Shown: positions 8,492 to 17,062 of the stretch, piece by piece
How positions within the stretch are numbered: position 1 is the first letter of the stretch
How the letters are laid out: each line of letters starts with the position of its first letter
Assembly (NCBI GenBank): GCA_038316335.1
Contig: JBBQAM010000010.1
Coordinates: forward strand, 26,076 to 90,075
DNA length: 64,000 nt
From: JALHST01 sp038316335
GTDB taxonomy: Bacteria; Bacteroidota; Bacteroidia; Flavobacteriales; Flavobacteriaceae
Direction: 5' to 3'
Program-made: the position numbers and the translations under genes
The notes under the pieces: generated by a model
Database searches by the model: none
Seen by the model: the letters and a program-made list of their open reading frames with translations, nothing else
What the model was told of the DNA's origin: nothing

Positions 8492-9256
8492 CTAGAACTC
8501 GATTTCTAGCCCTATGGGGCAATGATCCGAACCAAGAACCTGTGGATATATAATGGCCGATTTTACTTTATCAATCAGGGAGCTACTGATCAAAAAATAG
8601 TCGATCCTCCAGCCTGTGTTACGTTCACGCGCCTTAAAGCGATAGCTCCAGTAAGTATAGGCCACTTCAGCGGGATGTAGTTGTCGAAAAGCATCCAAAA
8701 AACCGGCGCCGAGAAAATTGTCCATACCATCTATTTCGATTTGGGTGTAGCCTGCCGTTTTGTTGTAGTTTGATTTATCGTTTTTAAGGTCGATGGGTCG
8801 ATGTGCCACATTAAAGTCACCGCAGGCAATGATAGGTTTTTTTTTCTCCAAGTCCTTGAGATATTTCAAGAAATCGGCATCCCATTGTTTGCGATATTCC
8901 AAACGTTCCAATTGTTGGCCCGAGTTGGGTACATATACGTTGACTAGGTAAAAGTCGGGATATTCGGCACACTGAATGCGACCTTCCGAATCATGATCTG
9001 CAACCCCCATATCCATCGTCAGCTGTCTGGGTTTTTGCTTGCTTAGAATGGCAACACCCGAATAGCCTTTTTTATCGGCCGAATTATAATCGATGGTATA
9101 TTCGGCCATGGGCGAAAGGGCCTCTTTTGCTTCCGAGACTTGGGCCTTGGTTTCCTGTAAACAAAGGACGTCAGGCGAAATTTTTTGAATCGCGTCAAAA
9201 AAATCCTTTTTAACAATTGCCCGAATACCATTAACATTCCATGAAATAATTTTCAT
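8492..9256 (-). CDS. xth: Exodeoxyribonuclease III / AP endonuclease
   Basis: Base-excision repair nuclease (exonuclease III family), 254 residues. Signature blocks are MKIISWNVNGIRA at the N-terminus, the metal-binding LQETK (about 34-38), GDFNVAHRPIDL in the middle and SDHCPIGLEIEF at the end (catalytic Asp-His). Start ATG 9256 gives the family N-terminus MKIISWN; an in-frame ATG at 9280 would add eight extra residues. Single gene with no FNR-type box, so a housekeeping gene between stress genes. Confidence 0.95.
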   Translation of the reverse strand: MKIISWNVNGIRAIVKKDFFDAIQKISPDVLCLQETKAQVSEAKEALSPMAEYTIDYNSADKKGYSGVAILSKQKPRQLTMDMGVADHDSEGRIQCAEYPDFYLVNVYVPNSGQQLERLEYRKQWDADFLKYLKDLEKKKPIIACGDFNVAHRPIDLKNDKSNYNKTAGYTQIEIDGMDNFLGAGFLDAFRQLHPAEVAYTYWSYRFKARERNTGWRIDYFLISSSLIDKVKSAIIYPQVLGSDHCPIGLEIEF

Positions 9257-9328
9257 AGGGTAGTTCATTATTTTATTCAAAAATAGGGTATTGCTAGAAT
9301 TTTACATCAATAACCTATAAAAATGGAA

Positions 9329-9715
9329 CTACATGTACTTTGAAAGGAATCGAAAAAATTCCTTTTTAAGATCGGCATAGATTTGCCGTTGTGTCTCCAT
9401 TTGTGTTCTGAAGTCCAAATGATTTTTAACCAGGGATACCTCAAGTGAATCTTGATTCATTTCACTTTGACCTGCCAACCCTATTTCATGTTTTTCAATG
9501 GCTTCCAAAAGGTCTTCGATTACCCCGCCATGAAGGATGAACTCATTTTGATAATGCTCAAGTTGTTTTAATACATCCTTGGAGGTCCATCGCGTTACCA
9601 ATTCACTCAATCTATTTTTAAAAAATTTGAGCTCATCTTGCCAAAAATAAAGTTCGCGTCGCCACATCTCATGCTCAAAATGTAGGTTTGCATTGAAAAT
9701 AACTTCCTTCTCCAT
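9329..9715 (-). CDS. Small helical protein, paralogue of the 17063 gene, unknown function
   Basis: 128 residues, cytoplasmic, predicted nearly all-helical with coiled-coil character; no family recognised. Near the N-terminus it has W-x3-L-x-F-W-x-D-E-L-x-F (EMWRRELYFWQDELKFFKNRLSEL), which parallels HWKSDMEFYRDDLRFLHHLIDKY in the protein at 17063. Both continue with a block of about 40 residues ending in a second long helix and close with a short basic/aromatic tail (KKEFFRFLSKYM). The divergent promoter (9783-9856) carries an FNR-type box with a perfect -7 box TAATTTTG toward this gene. Likely a low-oxygen stress protein, possibly a protein-binding four-helix bundle (inference). Confidence 0.75.
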   Translation of the reverse strand: MEKEVIFNANLHFEHEMWRRELYFWQDELKFFKNRLSELVTRWTSKDVLKQLEHYQNEFILHGGVIEDLLEAIEKHEIGLAGQSEMNQDSLEVSLVKNHLDFRTQMETQRQIYADLKKEFFRFLSKYM

Positions 9716-9782
9716 GATATTTGATTATTATATGATACGTATGTATTCGAGGTCTGCTATTTTATTTTTGATCCTCTTACCC

Positions 9783-9856
9783 CAAAATTATTTGAATTTA
9801 ACTTTTTAAAAAATGACCCTGGTCATTTCAGGGACTATTTCGTTGCTTTTATTTTG
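9783..9856. promoter_or_regulatory. Shared FNR-type box with two divergent promoters
   Basis: Palindrome TGACCCTGGTCA at 9814-9825, nearly the same sequence as the hsp20 box. Toward the - strand TAATTTTG (9790-9783), toward the + strand TTATTTTG (9849-9856); both start exactly 35 nt from the near end of the palindrome. One bound dimer could activate both genes. Confidence 0.8.
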
Positions 9857-9873
9857 TCCTTAAACAGATTGGG

Positions 9874-10266
9874 ATGGAAACAAAAAGCTTTATTAAATAT
9901 TTGTTTTACTTTTTAATTTCGGGAGCCTTGGTCGCCATGATAAGTTGTGGCCCGGTGGTCATAACATCACGGGTAGGAAATCCGCCACCACCTTGGTTTT
10001 ATCCAAACCGTCTGGAAGTAGTTCGTTATGTTTACTTTCCCGAATACAATATATATTATGATTTGTCGGGGCGTACCTACCTATATCTTGAAGGGGGCAT
10101 TTGGGTGCGACATAGTGTATTGCCGCCACAATATCGCGATATTGACTTAAGACGCTCACGCTATGAGCGTATTCGAAATTATAATGATGAGAGCATTTTG
10201 CGATACCATGAGGAACATAATGTCAATCGGGGAAGAAGCAATAGAACGGTGCGGAGGGTTCATTGA
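9874..10266 (+). CDS. Small lipoprotein of unknown function
   Basis: 130 residues with a signal peptide and lipobox (ALVAMISC, Cys25). The mature part begins with Gly-Pro, then a proline-rich turn (GNPPPPWFYPNRL) and an aromatic beta-rich stretch VYFPEYNIYYDLSGRTYLYLEGGIWVRHSVLPPQYR, similar in style to the YY-D-x3-x-Y-Y-x3-G-x-W pattern of small envelope beta-proteins, and ends in an Arg-rich tail. No family assigned. Exported and membrane-anchored. Its promoter has an FNR-type box shared with the divergent helical-protein gene; it ends 3 bases before the convergent ackA stop. Confidence 0.78.
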   Translation: METKSFIKYLFYFLISGALVAMISCGPVVITSRVGNPPPPWFYPNRLEVVRYVYFPEYNIYYDLSGRTYLYLEGGIWVRHSVLPPQYRDIDLRRSRYERIRNYNDESILRYHEEHNVNRGRSNRTVRRVH

Positions 10267-10269
10267 TGG

Positions 10270-11454
10270 TCATTGTAACAATTCAAAGGTCTGCTTTGCG
10301 ATTTCCAATTCTTCATTCGTCGGAATCACCAATATTTTAACCCTGGAAGTGGCCGAGTTGATTTCGCGAAGCTCGTTTGTATTTTTTTCATTTTTCTTAT
10401 CCTCCAAATCGAGACCTAGAAAATTCATGTCTTCGCAAACTAGTTTACGTAGTACGCTTGAATTTTCACCAATTCCGCCCGTAAAAACAATGGCATCGAG
10501 GCCATTCATCGCAGCGCCATACGCCCCGATATACTTTTTAATGCGGTAGGCATTCATATCCATGGCCAATTGACAGGCCATGTTTCCATTTTCTGCTTCC
10601 CTCTGAATGTCGCGCAGATCATGATACCCGGTTAAGCCTAGCATGCCACTTTTTTTAGTCAGGTAATTTTCGATCTGTGCCAATTCATAGCCTAGTGTGT
10701 CGACTAAGTAGAAAATAATCGAATGATCGATATCCCCACTACGTGTACCCATGATAAGTCCGTTGGAAGGTGCGAATCCTAAACTATGGTCCATACTTTT
10801 TCCATTGGCGATGGCCGTCATGCTGCAGCCGTTTCCCAGATGAATGGTAATTATTTTCGATGCGGTCTTGTTCAGATAGGCGACGGCCTTTTCCGCAACA
10901 TATTTATGGCTCGTTCCGTGAAAGCCATATAGTTTGATGCCGTATTCGTCATAAAAGCGATTTGGGATTGCATATTTTCGTACTTTTAATGGGATGGTCC
11001 TATGAAAGGCCGTATCGAAAACTGCCACTTGTTTGGCATGGGGAAATAACCGCTCTGCAATACGAATCCCCTCAAGATTATGTGGATTGTGCAACGGGGC
11101 AAGTTTTGAATTCAGCTCGATTTCTTTTTTGACTTCCTCGTTTATTAGGGTAGTCTGTGTCAATGCATCCCCGCCATGTACTACCCGATGCCCGACCACA
11201 TCGAGTTCATTTTTGTCTTTGATCGCCCCATATTCGGAATGAAGCAGTAGGCTTGCTATTTTCTCCAAGGCTTCTTGATGGGATTTCAAAAATGTATCTT
11301 CTAGAATATCAATTACATCCGATTTGTATTTGAGCAAGCTACCTTTTGCACCAATACGCTCCACCATGCCGGTACAAAAGACATTTTCCGAGGGCATTTG
11401 CAACACTTGAAATTTTATAGAGGAGCTACCGGAATTGAGTATTAATATGTTCAT
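10270..11454 (-). CDS. ackA: Acetate kinase
   Basis: Converts acetyl phosphate and ADP to acetate and ATP (reversible). 394 residues, the usual length. Motifs: NSGSSSIKF at residues 6-14, HRVVHGG (about 88-94), VFDTAFHRTIP (about 145-155), GHGTSHK-equivalent FHGTSHKYV, and FTGGIGENS near 324. It follows pta by 13 bases on the same strand, so the two form one operon for ATP formation from acetyl-CoA when respiration is limited. It fits the low-oxygen theme, although a convincing FNR-type -7 box for this operon was not found. Confidence 0.97.
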   Translation of the reverse strand: MNILILNSGSSSIKFQVLQMPSENVFCTGMVERIGAKGSLLKYKSDVIDILEDTFLKSHQEALEKIASLLLHSEYGAIKDKNELDVVGHRVVHGGDALTQTTLINEEVKKEIELNSKLAPLHNPHNLEGIRIAERLFPHAKQVAVFDTAFHRTIPLKVRKYAIPNRFYDEYGIKLYGFHGTSHKYVAEKAVAYLNKTASKIITIHLGNGCSMTAIANGKSMDHSLGFAPSNGLIMGTRSGDIDHSIIFYLVDTLGYELAQIENYLTKKSGMLGLTGYHDLRDIQREAENGNMACQLAMDMNAYRIKKYIGAYGAAMNGLDAIVFTGGIGENSSVLRKLVCEDMNFLGLDLEDKKNEKNTNELREINSATSRVKILVIPTNEELEIAKQTFELLQ

Positions 11455-11467
11455 GGAATACTTCTTT

Positions 11468-13561
11468 TCAAATTCCTTCAGCTTGGATAGCGGTAATGAT
11501 CACCGTATTAAAAATATCATCGACGGTGCACCCACGACTCAGGTCATTAATAGGTTTGTTGAGACCTTGTAGTATTGGGCCTATTGCCAACGCCCCGGTT
11601 TCCCGCTGTAATGCCTTATAGGTGTTGTTACCTGTATTTAAGTCAGGAAAAATAAAGACATTTGCCTGTCCGGCTACTTCAGACTTTGGCAATTTGCTTT
11701 TGCCTACTTTTATATCTACTGCGGCATCATATTGAATGGGCCCATCTATTTTTAGATCTGGGCGTTTGTTTCTGACGATTTCAGTCGCTAGGCGTACCCG
11801 ATCCACATCGGTTCCAACACCAGAAGCTCCAGAAGAATATGAAAGCATGGCAATTTTGGGTTCGATCCCAAAAGCTTTGCCGGTATTGGCAGACGAAATG
11901 GCGATTTCCGCCAATTGTTCGGCGGTTGGATTGGGATTTATAGCGCAATCGCCAAAGACAACCACCCTATTTGGTAAACACATAAAGAACACCGAGGACA
12001 CCAATGATACACCGGGTTGTGTCCTTACAAACTGTAGTGCGGGCAAGATGGTATGTTGGGTGGTATGGCTGGAACCTGATACCATACCGTCGGCATGCCC
12101 TTTATAGACCATCATAGTGCCAAAATACGAGACATCCTCCATAAGATCCCTGGCCATGGTAAGGTCAACGTTCTTGTGCTTTCTGAGTTCGTGGAGCGTT
12201 GTAGCGTATTCCTCAAAATGCGGCGATTCTATGGGATTAATGATAGTAATTTTAGTTAAGTCCAGACCAAGGTCAAGTTGCGCAATTTTATCTGCGACCT
12301 GTTGCTTATCACCGAGTAATGTTATGTTAACGGCATTCGTATCGATCAGTTGTTTTGTAGCCATTAAAATGCGCTCATCGGTACCTTCGGGTAGCACGAT
12401 ATGTTTTTTATGTAATTTAGCTTTTTTTAATAGATGGTACTGGAACATCCTTGGGGTTATTCCATCTGCTTTGAAGGTAATCAAGCGCTCCGCCAAAAGT
12501 TCGGTCGGAACATATTTTTCAAAATCGCTTATCGAAATTTTTATCTTCTCTATATTTTCGGCATAGATCTGCGATTTTATGGCTCCTATGCTATTGGCGA
12601 TTTCATAGGTCCCATTCTGAACCGAAATTATCGGTACTACATCTGAAAGACCTTGAATGAGCTTGATGATCGTATCTTCGGGGACGAGACCACCGGTAAG
12701 CACAATTCCAGATAACGATGGATAATTGGCCGAAATATTGGCCTGCAATGCCCCTAAAATGATATCGGCCCGATCCCCCGGGGTTATTACCAGGCCATTC
12801 TCCTTTAAATGGGTTAGATAATTTCGCAGTTGCATGGCGCCAACACTAAAACCGTCGACTTGGTTGTTCATATAGCTTTCCCCAAATAGCACTTTGCCTT
12901 GTAATTGTTCATTGATTTCCAGAACGGAAGGATTGCCCAAGGTCGGATTTAGTGGGATGGCACTCACCAATACGCTCTTGGGAAGCTGTTTTTGAAGTCC
13001 CGATACTACTAAAGCTACATTTTGTGGCTGCACCTTATTCGCGATTACGGCCAGTATATTTACCCCTTTGTCCATGAAGGAATCGTACGCGATTTGCAGA
13101 TTGCCTACAAGGCCTTCCAAAGTCTTTTCAACGCCGCTGGCCAATATAATGGCCGGGATGCCTAAGTTTTTTGCAATTACAACATTGATGTCGAATTCAA
13201 AGATGGTACCCTCCCCGGAGAAACTAGTGCCCTCAACAAGTACAAAATCAAAGCGTTCCTCGATGTCCTTGTATTTTTCGATGATCCTGCCGATCATTTC
13301 ATCGTCCTGGTCTTCATTTTTTAGACGAATTACCTCACTTCGTGTATAGGCATAGGCCTCCTTGAATTTTAGATCAAGCTTAAAATAGGAGGTGAGGGTA
13401 TTTATGTGATTGTCAATTTTACCAGGTTCAAAATCGTCGATAATTGGTCGAAAATAGCCCACTTTTGCCGTTTTTCCCAACAAGAGTTGCATCATTCCCA
13501 GGGCAACGATCGATTTTCCGCTATTGCGTTCCGTTGTGGTAATATAAACTGCTTTGCTCAA
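11468..13561 (-). CDS. pta: Phosphate acetyltransferase (long form)
   Basis: Transfers the acetyl group of acetyl-CoA to phosphate. 697 residues, the long Pta form: an N-terminal P-loop-like domain (TTTERNSGKSIVALGMMQLL, about residues 7-26), a middle DRTGG domain (about 215-325; GDRADIILGAL) and the catalytic PTA domain from about 375 (HLLKKAKLHKKHIVLPEGTDERIL) to the end (GPILQGLNKPINDLSRGC). First gene of the pta-ackA operon. The palindrome at 13703 lies upstream, but the - strand only offers TTACTTCG at the correct spacing, a poor -7 box, so its link to the regulon is uncertain. Confidence 0.97.
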   Translation of the reverse strand: MSKAVYITTTERNSGKSIVALGMMQLLLGKTAKVGYFRPIIDDFEPGKIDNHINTLTSYFKLDLKFKEAYAYTRSEVIRLKNEDQDDEMIGRIIEKYKDIEERFDFVLVEGTSFSGEGTIFEFDINVVIAKNLGIPAIILASGVEKTLEGLVGNLQIAYDSFMDKGVNILAVIANKVQPQNVALVVSGLQKQLPKSVLVSAIPLNPTLGNPSVLEINEQLQGKVLFGESYMNNQVDGFSVGAMQLRNYLTHLKENGLVITPGDRADIILGALQANISANYPSLSGIVLTGGLVPEDTIIKLIQGLSDVVPIISVQNGTYEIANSIGAIKSQIYAENIEKIKISISDFEKYVPTELLAERLITFKADGITPRMFQYHLLKKAKLHKKHIVLPEGTDERILMATKQLIDTNAVNITLLGDKQQVADKIAQLDLGLDLTKITIINPIESPHFEEYATTLHELRKHKNVDLTMARDLMEDVSYFGTMMVYKGHADGMVSGSSHTTQHTILPALQFVRTQPGVSLVSSVFFMCLPNRVVVFGDCAINPNPTAEQLAEIAISSANTGKAFGIEPKIAMLSYSSGASGVGTDVDRVRLATEIVRNKRPDLKIDGPIQYDAAVDIKVGKSKLPKSEVAGQANVFIFPDLNTGNNTYKALQRETGALAIGPILQGLNKPINDLSRGCTVDDIFNTVIITAIQAEGI

Positions 13562-13702
13562 TTGCTCTATTTCTTATTTTAAATTACAAATTTATGCGAA
13601 TCTTTTCCCGTATCGCATTGGTTTGTTAAAAAATGGGTTTCCCCAACTTTCGTTGCCCATCTAAGAATATCCGAAGTAAGGCGATTAAAATAGGTATTGG
13701 AA

Positions 13703-13745
13703 TGACTTTTGTCATTTCGAACCCAATCCCCGATGCTTAATTTTA
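13703..13745 (+). promoter_or_regulatory. FNR-type box and -7 box before a universal stress gene
   Basis: Palindrome TGACTTTTGTCA at 13703-13714; TAATTTTA at 13738-13745 begins 35 nt after its first base. The predicted transcript starts about 15-20 nt before the start codon. Confidence 0.75.
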
Positions 13746-13766
13746 AGAAAATTTCGAAGATTCTAT

Positions 13767-14645
13767 ATGATGAAAACCATTCTCTACACCACCGATTATT
13801 CGGAAAATTCAGCTTCAGCACTAAAGTATGCCTATAATATGTCACTACAATTGGGAACGCGTTTGGTGGTGGGCCATGTATTTGTCAATCCTGTCATCCT
13901 AGGTATGGAAGGAGTCAATAAACCCTTGCCACATATGTCAATGAATTTTATCAAGCAACATCGATTGAAATTGGAGGAATTTTGCGAATTGCATTTGGGT
14001 GAAAGTTGGGCGTCCTCGAACTTGCAAATACAGGCCGTGGAAAATCAATCGGTCATAAAGGGCATACTCTCTATTGCCGATGAATGGCATGCGTATTTGA
14101 TTGTTGTGGGCATGAAAGGCGGTAGTGGTTTACGCGAACTCATCATGGGCAGTACTACAAAACAGCTAATTGGGAAGGCACCTTGCCCCGTTTTCACCAT
14201 TCCCGCCGATGCCGATTACCGCCCACTTAAGACCATTGTTTATGCGAGCGATTTCGAGGAGGAAGACATTTATGCCATTCGAAAACTTGTGGAAATCGCC
14301 GAGTTCTACACCTCTGATATAAAAGTCATCCATATTTCCACAGAAAATGAATATAAGGGCCAAATGCAATTAAAATGGTTCAAGGGACTTCTCGGAAAGA
14401 AGGTGCAGTATGAACCTATGGAATTCAAATTGCTATTTTCCGAAGACGTTTTCGAAGCGCTCAGTGACTATCTTGATGAAGTCGGGGCCGATATTATGGT
14501 GATGCTGGAACGAGCGGATGATGCCTTTCTCAAAAAATGGTTTCATCGAGATCTAGTCAAAAAAATGACAACACATACCAAGGTTCCCCTGCTGAGCTTT
14601 CGGGGATCCAACCATCAACTTTTCTATTTTAAGCAAGCCCTATAA
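13767..14645 (+). CDS. Universal stress protein, tandem UspA domains
   Basis: 292 residues made of two UspA folds (about 1-145 and 150-285). The first is complete, with the nucleotide-binding pattern G-x2-G-x9-G-S (GMKGGSGLRELIMGST, near residue 117); the second (TIVYASDFEEEDIYAIRKLVEIA...) has lost it. It is a close paralogue of the protein at 16060: both open with MKTILY-T/A-TDYS and share the order of blocks. ATG 13767 and ATG 13770 are both possible; 13770 gives the usual MKTILY. Its leader carries an FNR-type box, so expression at low oxygen is expected. Function of such tandem Usps is unknown beyond ATP binding. Confidence 0.93.
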   Translation: MMKTILYTTDYSENSASALKYAYNMSLQLGTRLVVGHVFVNPVILGMEGVNKPLPHMSMNFIKQHRLKLEEFCELHLGESWASSNLQIQAVENQSVIKGILSIADEWHAYLIVVGMKGGSGLRELIMGSTTKQLIGKAPCPVFTIPADADYRPLKTIVYASDFEEEDIYAIRKLVEIAEFYTSDIKVIHISTENEYKGQMQLKWFKGLLGKKVQYEPMEFKLLFSEDVFEALSDYLDEVGADIMVMLERADDAFLKKWFHRDLVKKMTTHTKVPLLSFRGSNHQLFYFKQAL

Positions 14646-15173
14646 AATTTTTGATGGTTGCCATTAGAATCGTTTGTATTTCCTCAAATTGCATGACATC
14701 TAGACATGAAGAAACAGGGCCTTAGAATCAACCTTTATGCGATTATTCAATATCTAGAATAGCTGTTTTCGTTCGTACTTTAGAGGCCAATGAATATTGT
14801 CTGGGGAACCGTATACTTGTGTTTCGAACCCAGAATACAGGAATATTCAGGTTTTCAAATAAGTTCAAAGCTATTTAGTTAGGATGGCTTTGTTCCTCCC
14901 TTTGAGAAATATTCCACCCAAAAAAATACCCCATCCTGAAGATAACAGTCCGTATCTATGATTTTTACGTTAGACTACCTTAGAATTTTAACCAAAAAAT
15001 CCAGGTCAGTTTCGCTGTTATTTGTTTTTAAACTACCCAAAGAACGACTTCGAAACCTAGTCTTTTGTGTTAAACCCAAAAAATCAATAAAAGCCTTTGA
15101 TTTTCAAAATTAAGAATGCAGCTATCGTCTTATATAAGTGAAGTAAGGCTCATTTCCTGGTGTCCTAAAAATG
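14646..15173. other. Intergenic stretch, nothing recognised
   Basis: 528 A+T-rich bases between a + strand and a - strand gene (convergent). No open frame with family features, no clear terminator. A lone half-site-like AGGTCA at 15003-15008 has no partner half and no -7 box at the expected distance. Confidence 0.5.
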
Positions 15174-15638
15174 TTAAGAGGCCCTTTGTCTGCCAACGAT
15201 TTCCTTTATGTTGATACGGTACACTATCGGGATGCCGTTCTCATTGATTTTACTTGAAAATTCACTTATGAACCTTGCACTAATATTTTCCTTTTTAAGG
15301 ATAAGTTTTTTAACGCCTTCCGAAAAATTATGGAGCAAGTGTTTTGCGGTAATCCCTTGCAATTCCTCATATTCCCCATGGATCAAAACCGATTTCCAAT
15401 GATCTACATTTGAAATTTCGTCGACCTGAAAAGACACCGATGCGTGCTTGCGCATGGCCTCGATTTTTCCTCCTTTTCCAGAATAACTAATGATGCTATT
15501 GTGTTCAGAATCATAGAAATAGGTAATTGGGACAATTTCGGGGCTTCCCGCTAAAATATAGGCTATCCTGCCGACATAATTTTCGGCGAGGAGGGCGATA
15601 CAATCTTTCTTATTTAAATCCCTCATATTGGTTTCCAT
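15174..15638 (-). CDS. Pyridoxamine 5'-phosphate oxidase-like FMN-binding protein
   Basis: 154 residues with the split-barrel flavin fold of the small PNPOx-like / nitroimidazole-resistance (NimA-like) group: MRDLNKKDCIALLAENYVGRIAYILAGSPEIVPITYFYD, then SYSGKGGKIEAMRKHASVSFQVDEI and WKSVLIHGEYEEL, which correspond to the FMN-contacting strands. The reaction is unknown; these proteins often bind FMN or haem and act in redox stress. Start 15638 (METNMRD) or ATG 15626 (MRDLNKK) both lie just downstream of the predicted transcription start. The FNR-type box at 15695 puts it in the low-oxygen regulon. Confidence 0.85.
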   Translation of the reverse strand: METNMRDLNKKDCIALLAENYVGRIAYILAGSPEIVPITYFYDSEHNSIISYSGKGGKIEAMRKHASVSFQVDEISNVDHWKSVLIHGEYEELQGITAKHLLHNFSEGVKKLILKKENISARFISEFSSKINENGIPIVYRINIKEIVGRQRAS

Positions 15639-15663
15639 TTACTATTCTTGACACTATTGTATG

Positions 15664-15706
15664 TAAAAATACACTGAATCATATAGAAACCAAATGACAA
15701 TTATCA
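15664..15706 (-). promoter_or_regulatory. FNR-type box and -7 box before the FMN-binding protein gene
   Basis: Palindrome TGACAATTATCA at 15695-15706. On the - strand TATTTTTA (15671-15664) starts 35 nt after its first base. Confidence 0.75.
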
Positions 15707-16059
15707 GAAATTGAGGTTCGTTTGATTATTAAAATAGATGTATTCAAAGCCTGGATCGAGTCATTTTAGGCATATTGGTTGTTAAATACCTTTAACCATA
15801 AGGTATAGCAAGAAAATTGTTCATCTTTAACATTAATCTAGGAACTTGCCTCATTAAAAGTCACAATTTGGTTTATTCACCATCGACTTGTCTATCACCT
15901 GATTTAGCCGTTGGCTATTGCGTATGAAGAAGATTAAAATAAAGAAAAATTTTACCATGACCGGGGGTTCTAAGGTCGCGGATGACAAAGCGGTCAATAA
16001 ATTACAAACCAAGTTGAAAACGGCTATAATTGGAACCAGTTGACCTTACTGTTCGCTTT
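15707..16059. other. Intergenic stretch, nothing recognised
   Basis: 353 A+T-rich bases between two - strand genes. No frame with recognisable features and no promoter on the + strand at the expected distance from the 15695 palindrome. Confidence 0.45.
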
Positions 16060-16905
16060 TTAAAGGAGGGCTTCATTAAAGCTAAGTAACGGCACCAAAA
16101 TTTTCGATTCCATTTTGGTGACCAGATCCGGGACGAAAAGTTGGTGGTACAGGTCCTTATCCTTTCGTTCGAGCATGACCAAAAGATCTGCATCTGTTTT
16201 GAGCACGAGGGCATATAAGGCCGTATAGATCTCATCAGATGCTATGACCTCAAATTCGATATTTCCTGTAGCTACTTTTTGCGCCAACATTTCGGTAAAC
16301 CAGGCCATTTGTTGCTCACCGTCATATTCTTTTTTGTTGGTGACATGTACCACCTTTATACGGGCGTTGAATGGTTTCGAAAAAGCCACCAGTTTCTTGA
16401 TGGCCAAGATATCGGCCTCCTCAAAATCGGTAGCATAGATTATGGTTTTAATTGTCTGGTATGAATAGGTATGGGGTACCGCCAATACCGGGCATGTTGC
16501 TTTTTTTATTAAGGCTTTCGTGGTGCTTCCCAATAAAACTTCTTTAAACCGGCTGATTCCTTTCGTGCCAACAATCAATAAATCGGCATCGAATCGCTCA
16601 ACTTTATCAAGTATTCCGTCTAAAGCCGAGTCGTTTTCAGAAACTTCTATCTGCATATTGGCAATGGGTAATGTTATACCAAGATGTTCGGTACAAAAAT
16701 GGCTAACACGCTCTTTATGTTCTATAAGTAGCGCTTCTTCCTTCTTGAGATAGGTAAGTGATACCGAACTAGCCAACAAGACTGGATGTTCAAAGACATG
16801 TGCGACAATCAGTTTACAATTTAATTTTTTGGCCATTGAATAGGCCAAATGAAGCGCATTGATCGAATTATCGGAATAGTCGGTAGCATACAGGATCGTC
16901 TTCAT
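16060..16905 (-). CDS. Universal stress protein, tandem UspA domains
   Basis: 281 residues, two UspA folds. The first carries the nucleotide-binding pattern GTKGISRFKEVLLGSTT (G-x2-G-x9-G-S); the second starts at TIIYATDFEEADILAIKKLVAF and lacks it. It is the closest relative in the window of the 13767 protein (shared MKTILY-TDYS opening, TIIYATDFEE-like second-domain opening, LLSFN/LLSFR end). Its promoter 16929-16971 has an FNR-type box with a perfect -7 box. It is divergent from a small helical protein gene with its own box; together the two pairs (13767 with 9329, 16060 with 17063) look like products of an old duplication. Confidence 0.93.
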   Translation of the reverse strand: MKTILYATDYSDNSINALHLAYSMAKKLNCKLIVAHVFEHPVLLASSVSLTYLKKEEALLIEHKERVSHFCTEHLGITLPIANMQIEVSENDSALDGILDKVERFDADLLIVGTKGISRFKEVLLGSTTKALIKKATCPVLAVPHTYSYQTIKTIIYATDFEEADILAIKKLVAFSKPFNARIKVVHVTNKKEYDGEQQMAWFTEMLAQKVATGNIEFEVIASDEIYTALYALVLKTDADLLVMLERKDKDLYHQLFVPDLVTKMESKILVPLLSFNEALL

Positions 16906-16928
16906 TATAAGCGGTTTTATTTATAGGA

Positions 16929-16971
16929 CAAAACTATCTGATTCAATAGTTATTAAAAATGACAATGGTCA
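16929..16971 (-). promoter_or_regulatory. FNR-type box and -7 box before a universal stress gene
   Basis: Palindrome TGACAATGGTCA at 16960-16971; - strand TAGTTTTG (16936-16929) starts 35 nt from it. A second box for the opposite direction lies only 20 bases away (16992). Confidence 0.8.
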
Positions 16972-16991
16972 TTTACTGGGAACGGAGTGCA

Positions 16992-17034
16992 TGATTTTTA
17001 TCATTTTTAATGTTACCGCACTCGACTATATTTA
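16992..17034 (+). promoter_or_regulatory. FNR-type box and -7 box before a small helical protein gene
   Basis: Palindrome TGATTTTTATCA at 16992-17003 and TATATTTA at 17027-17034, 35 nt apart from first base to first base. It is the same 12-mer as the nos operon box at 37518. Confidence 0.78.
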
Positions 17035-17062
17035 TCCTGACAATGCTTAATTAAATAGCGCC

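Noticed and set aside
13672..13679. Divergent use of the 13703 palindrome for pta-ackA
   Set aside because: At the correct spacing the - strand offers TTACTTCG, which matches only 4 of the 6 fixed bases; left as unproven.
14992..15008. AGGTCA half-site near 15003
   Set aside because: No left half TGAC/TGAT at the correct distance and no -7 box; no gene starts downstream.
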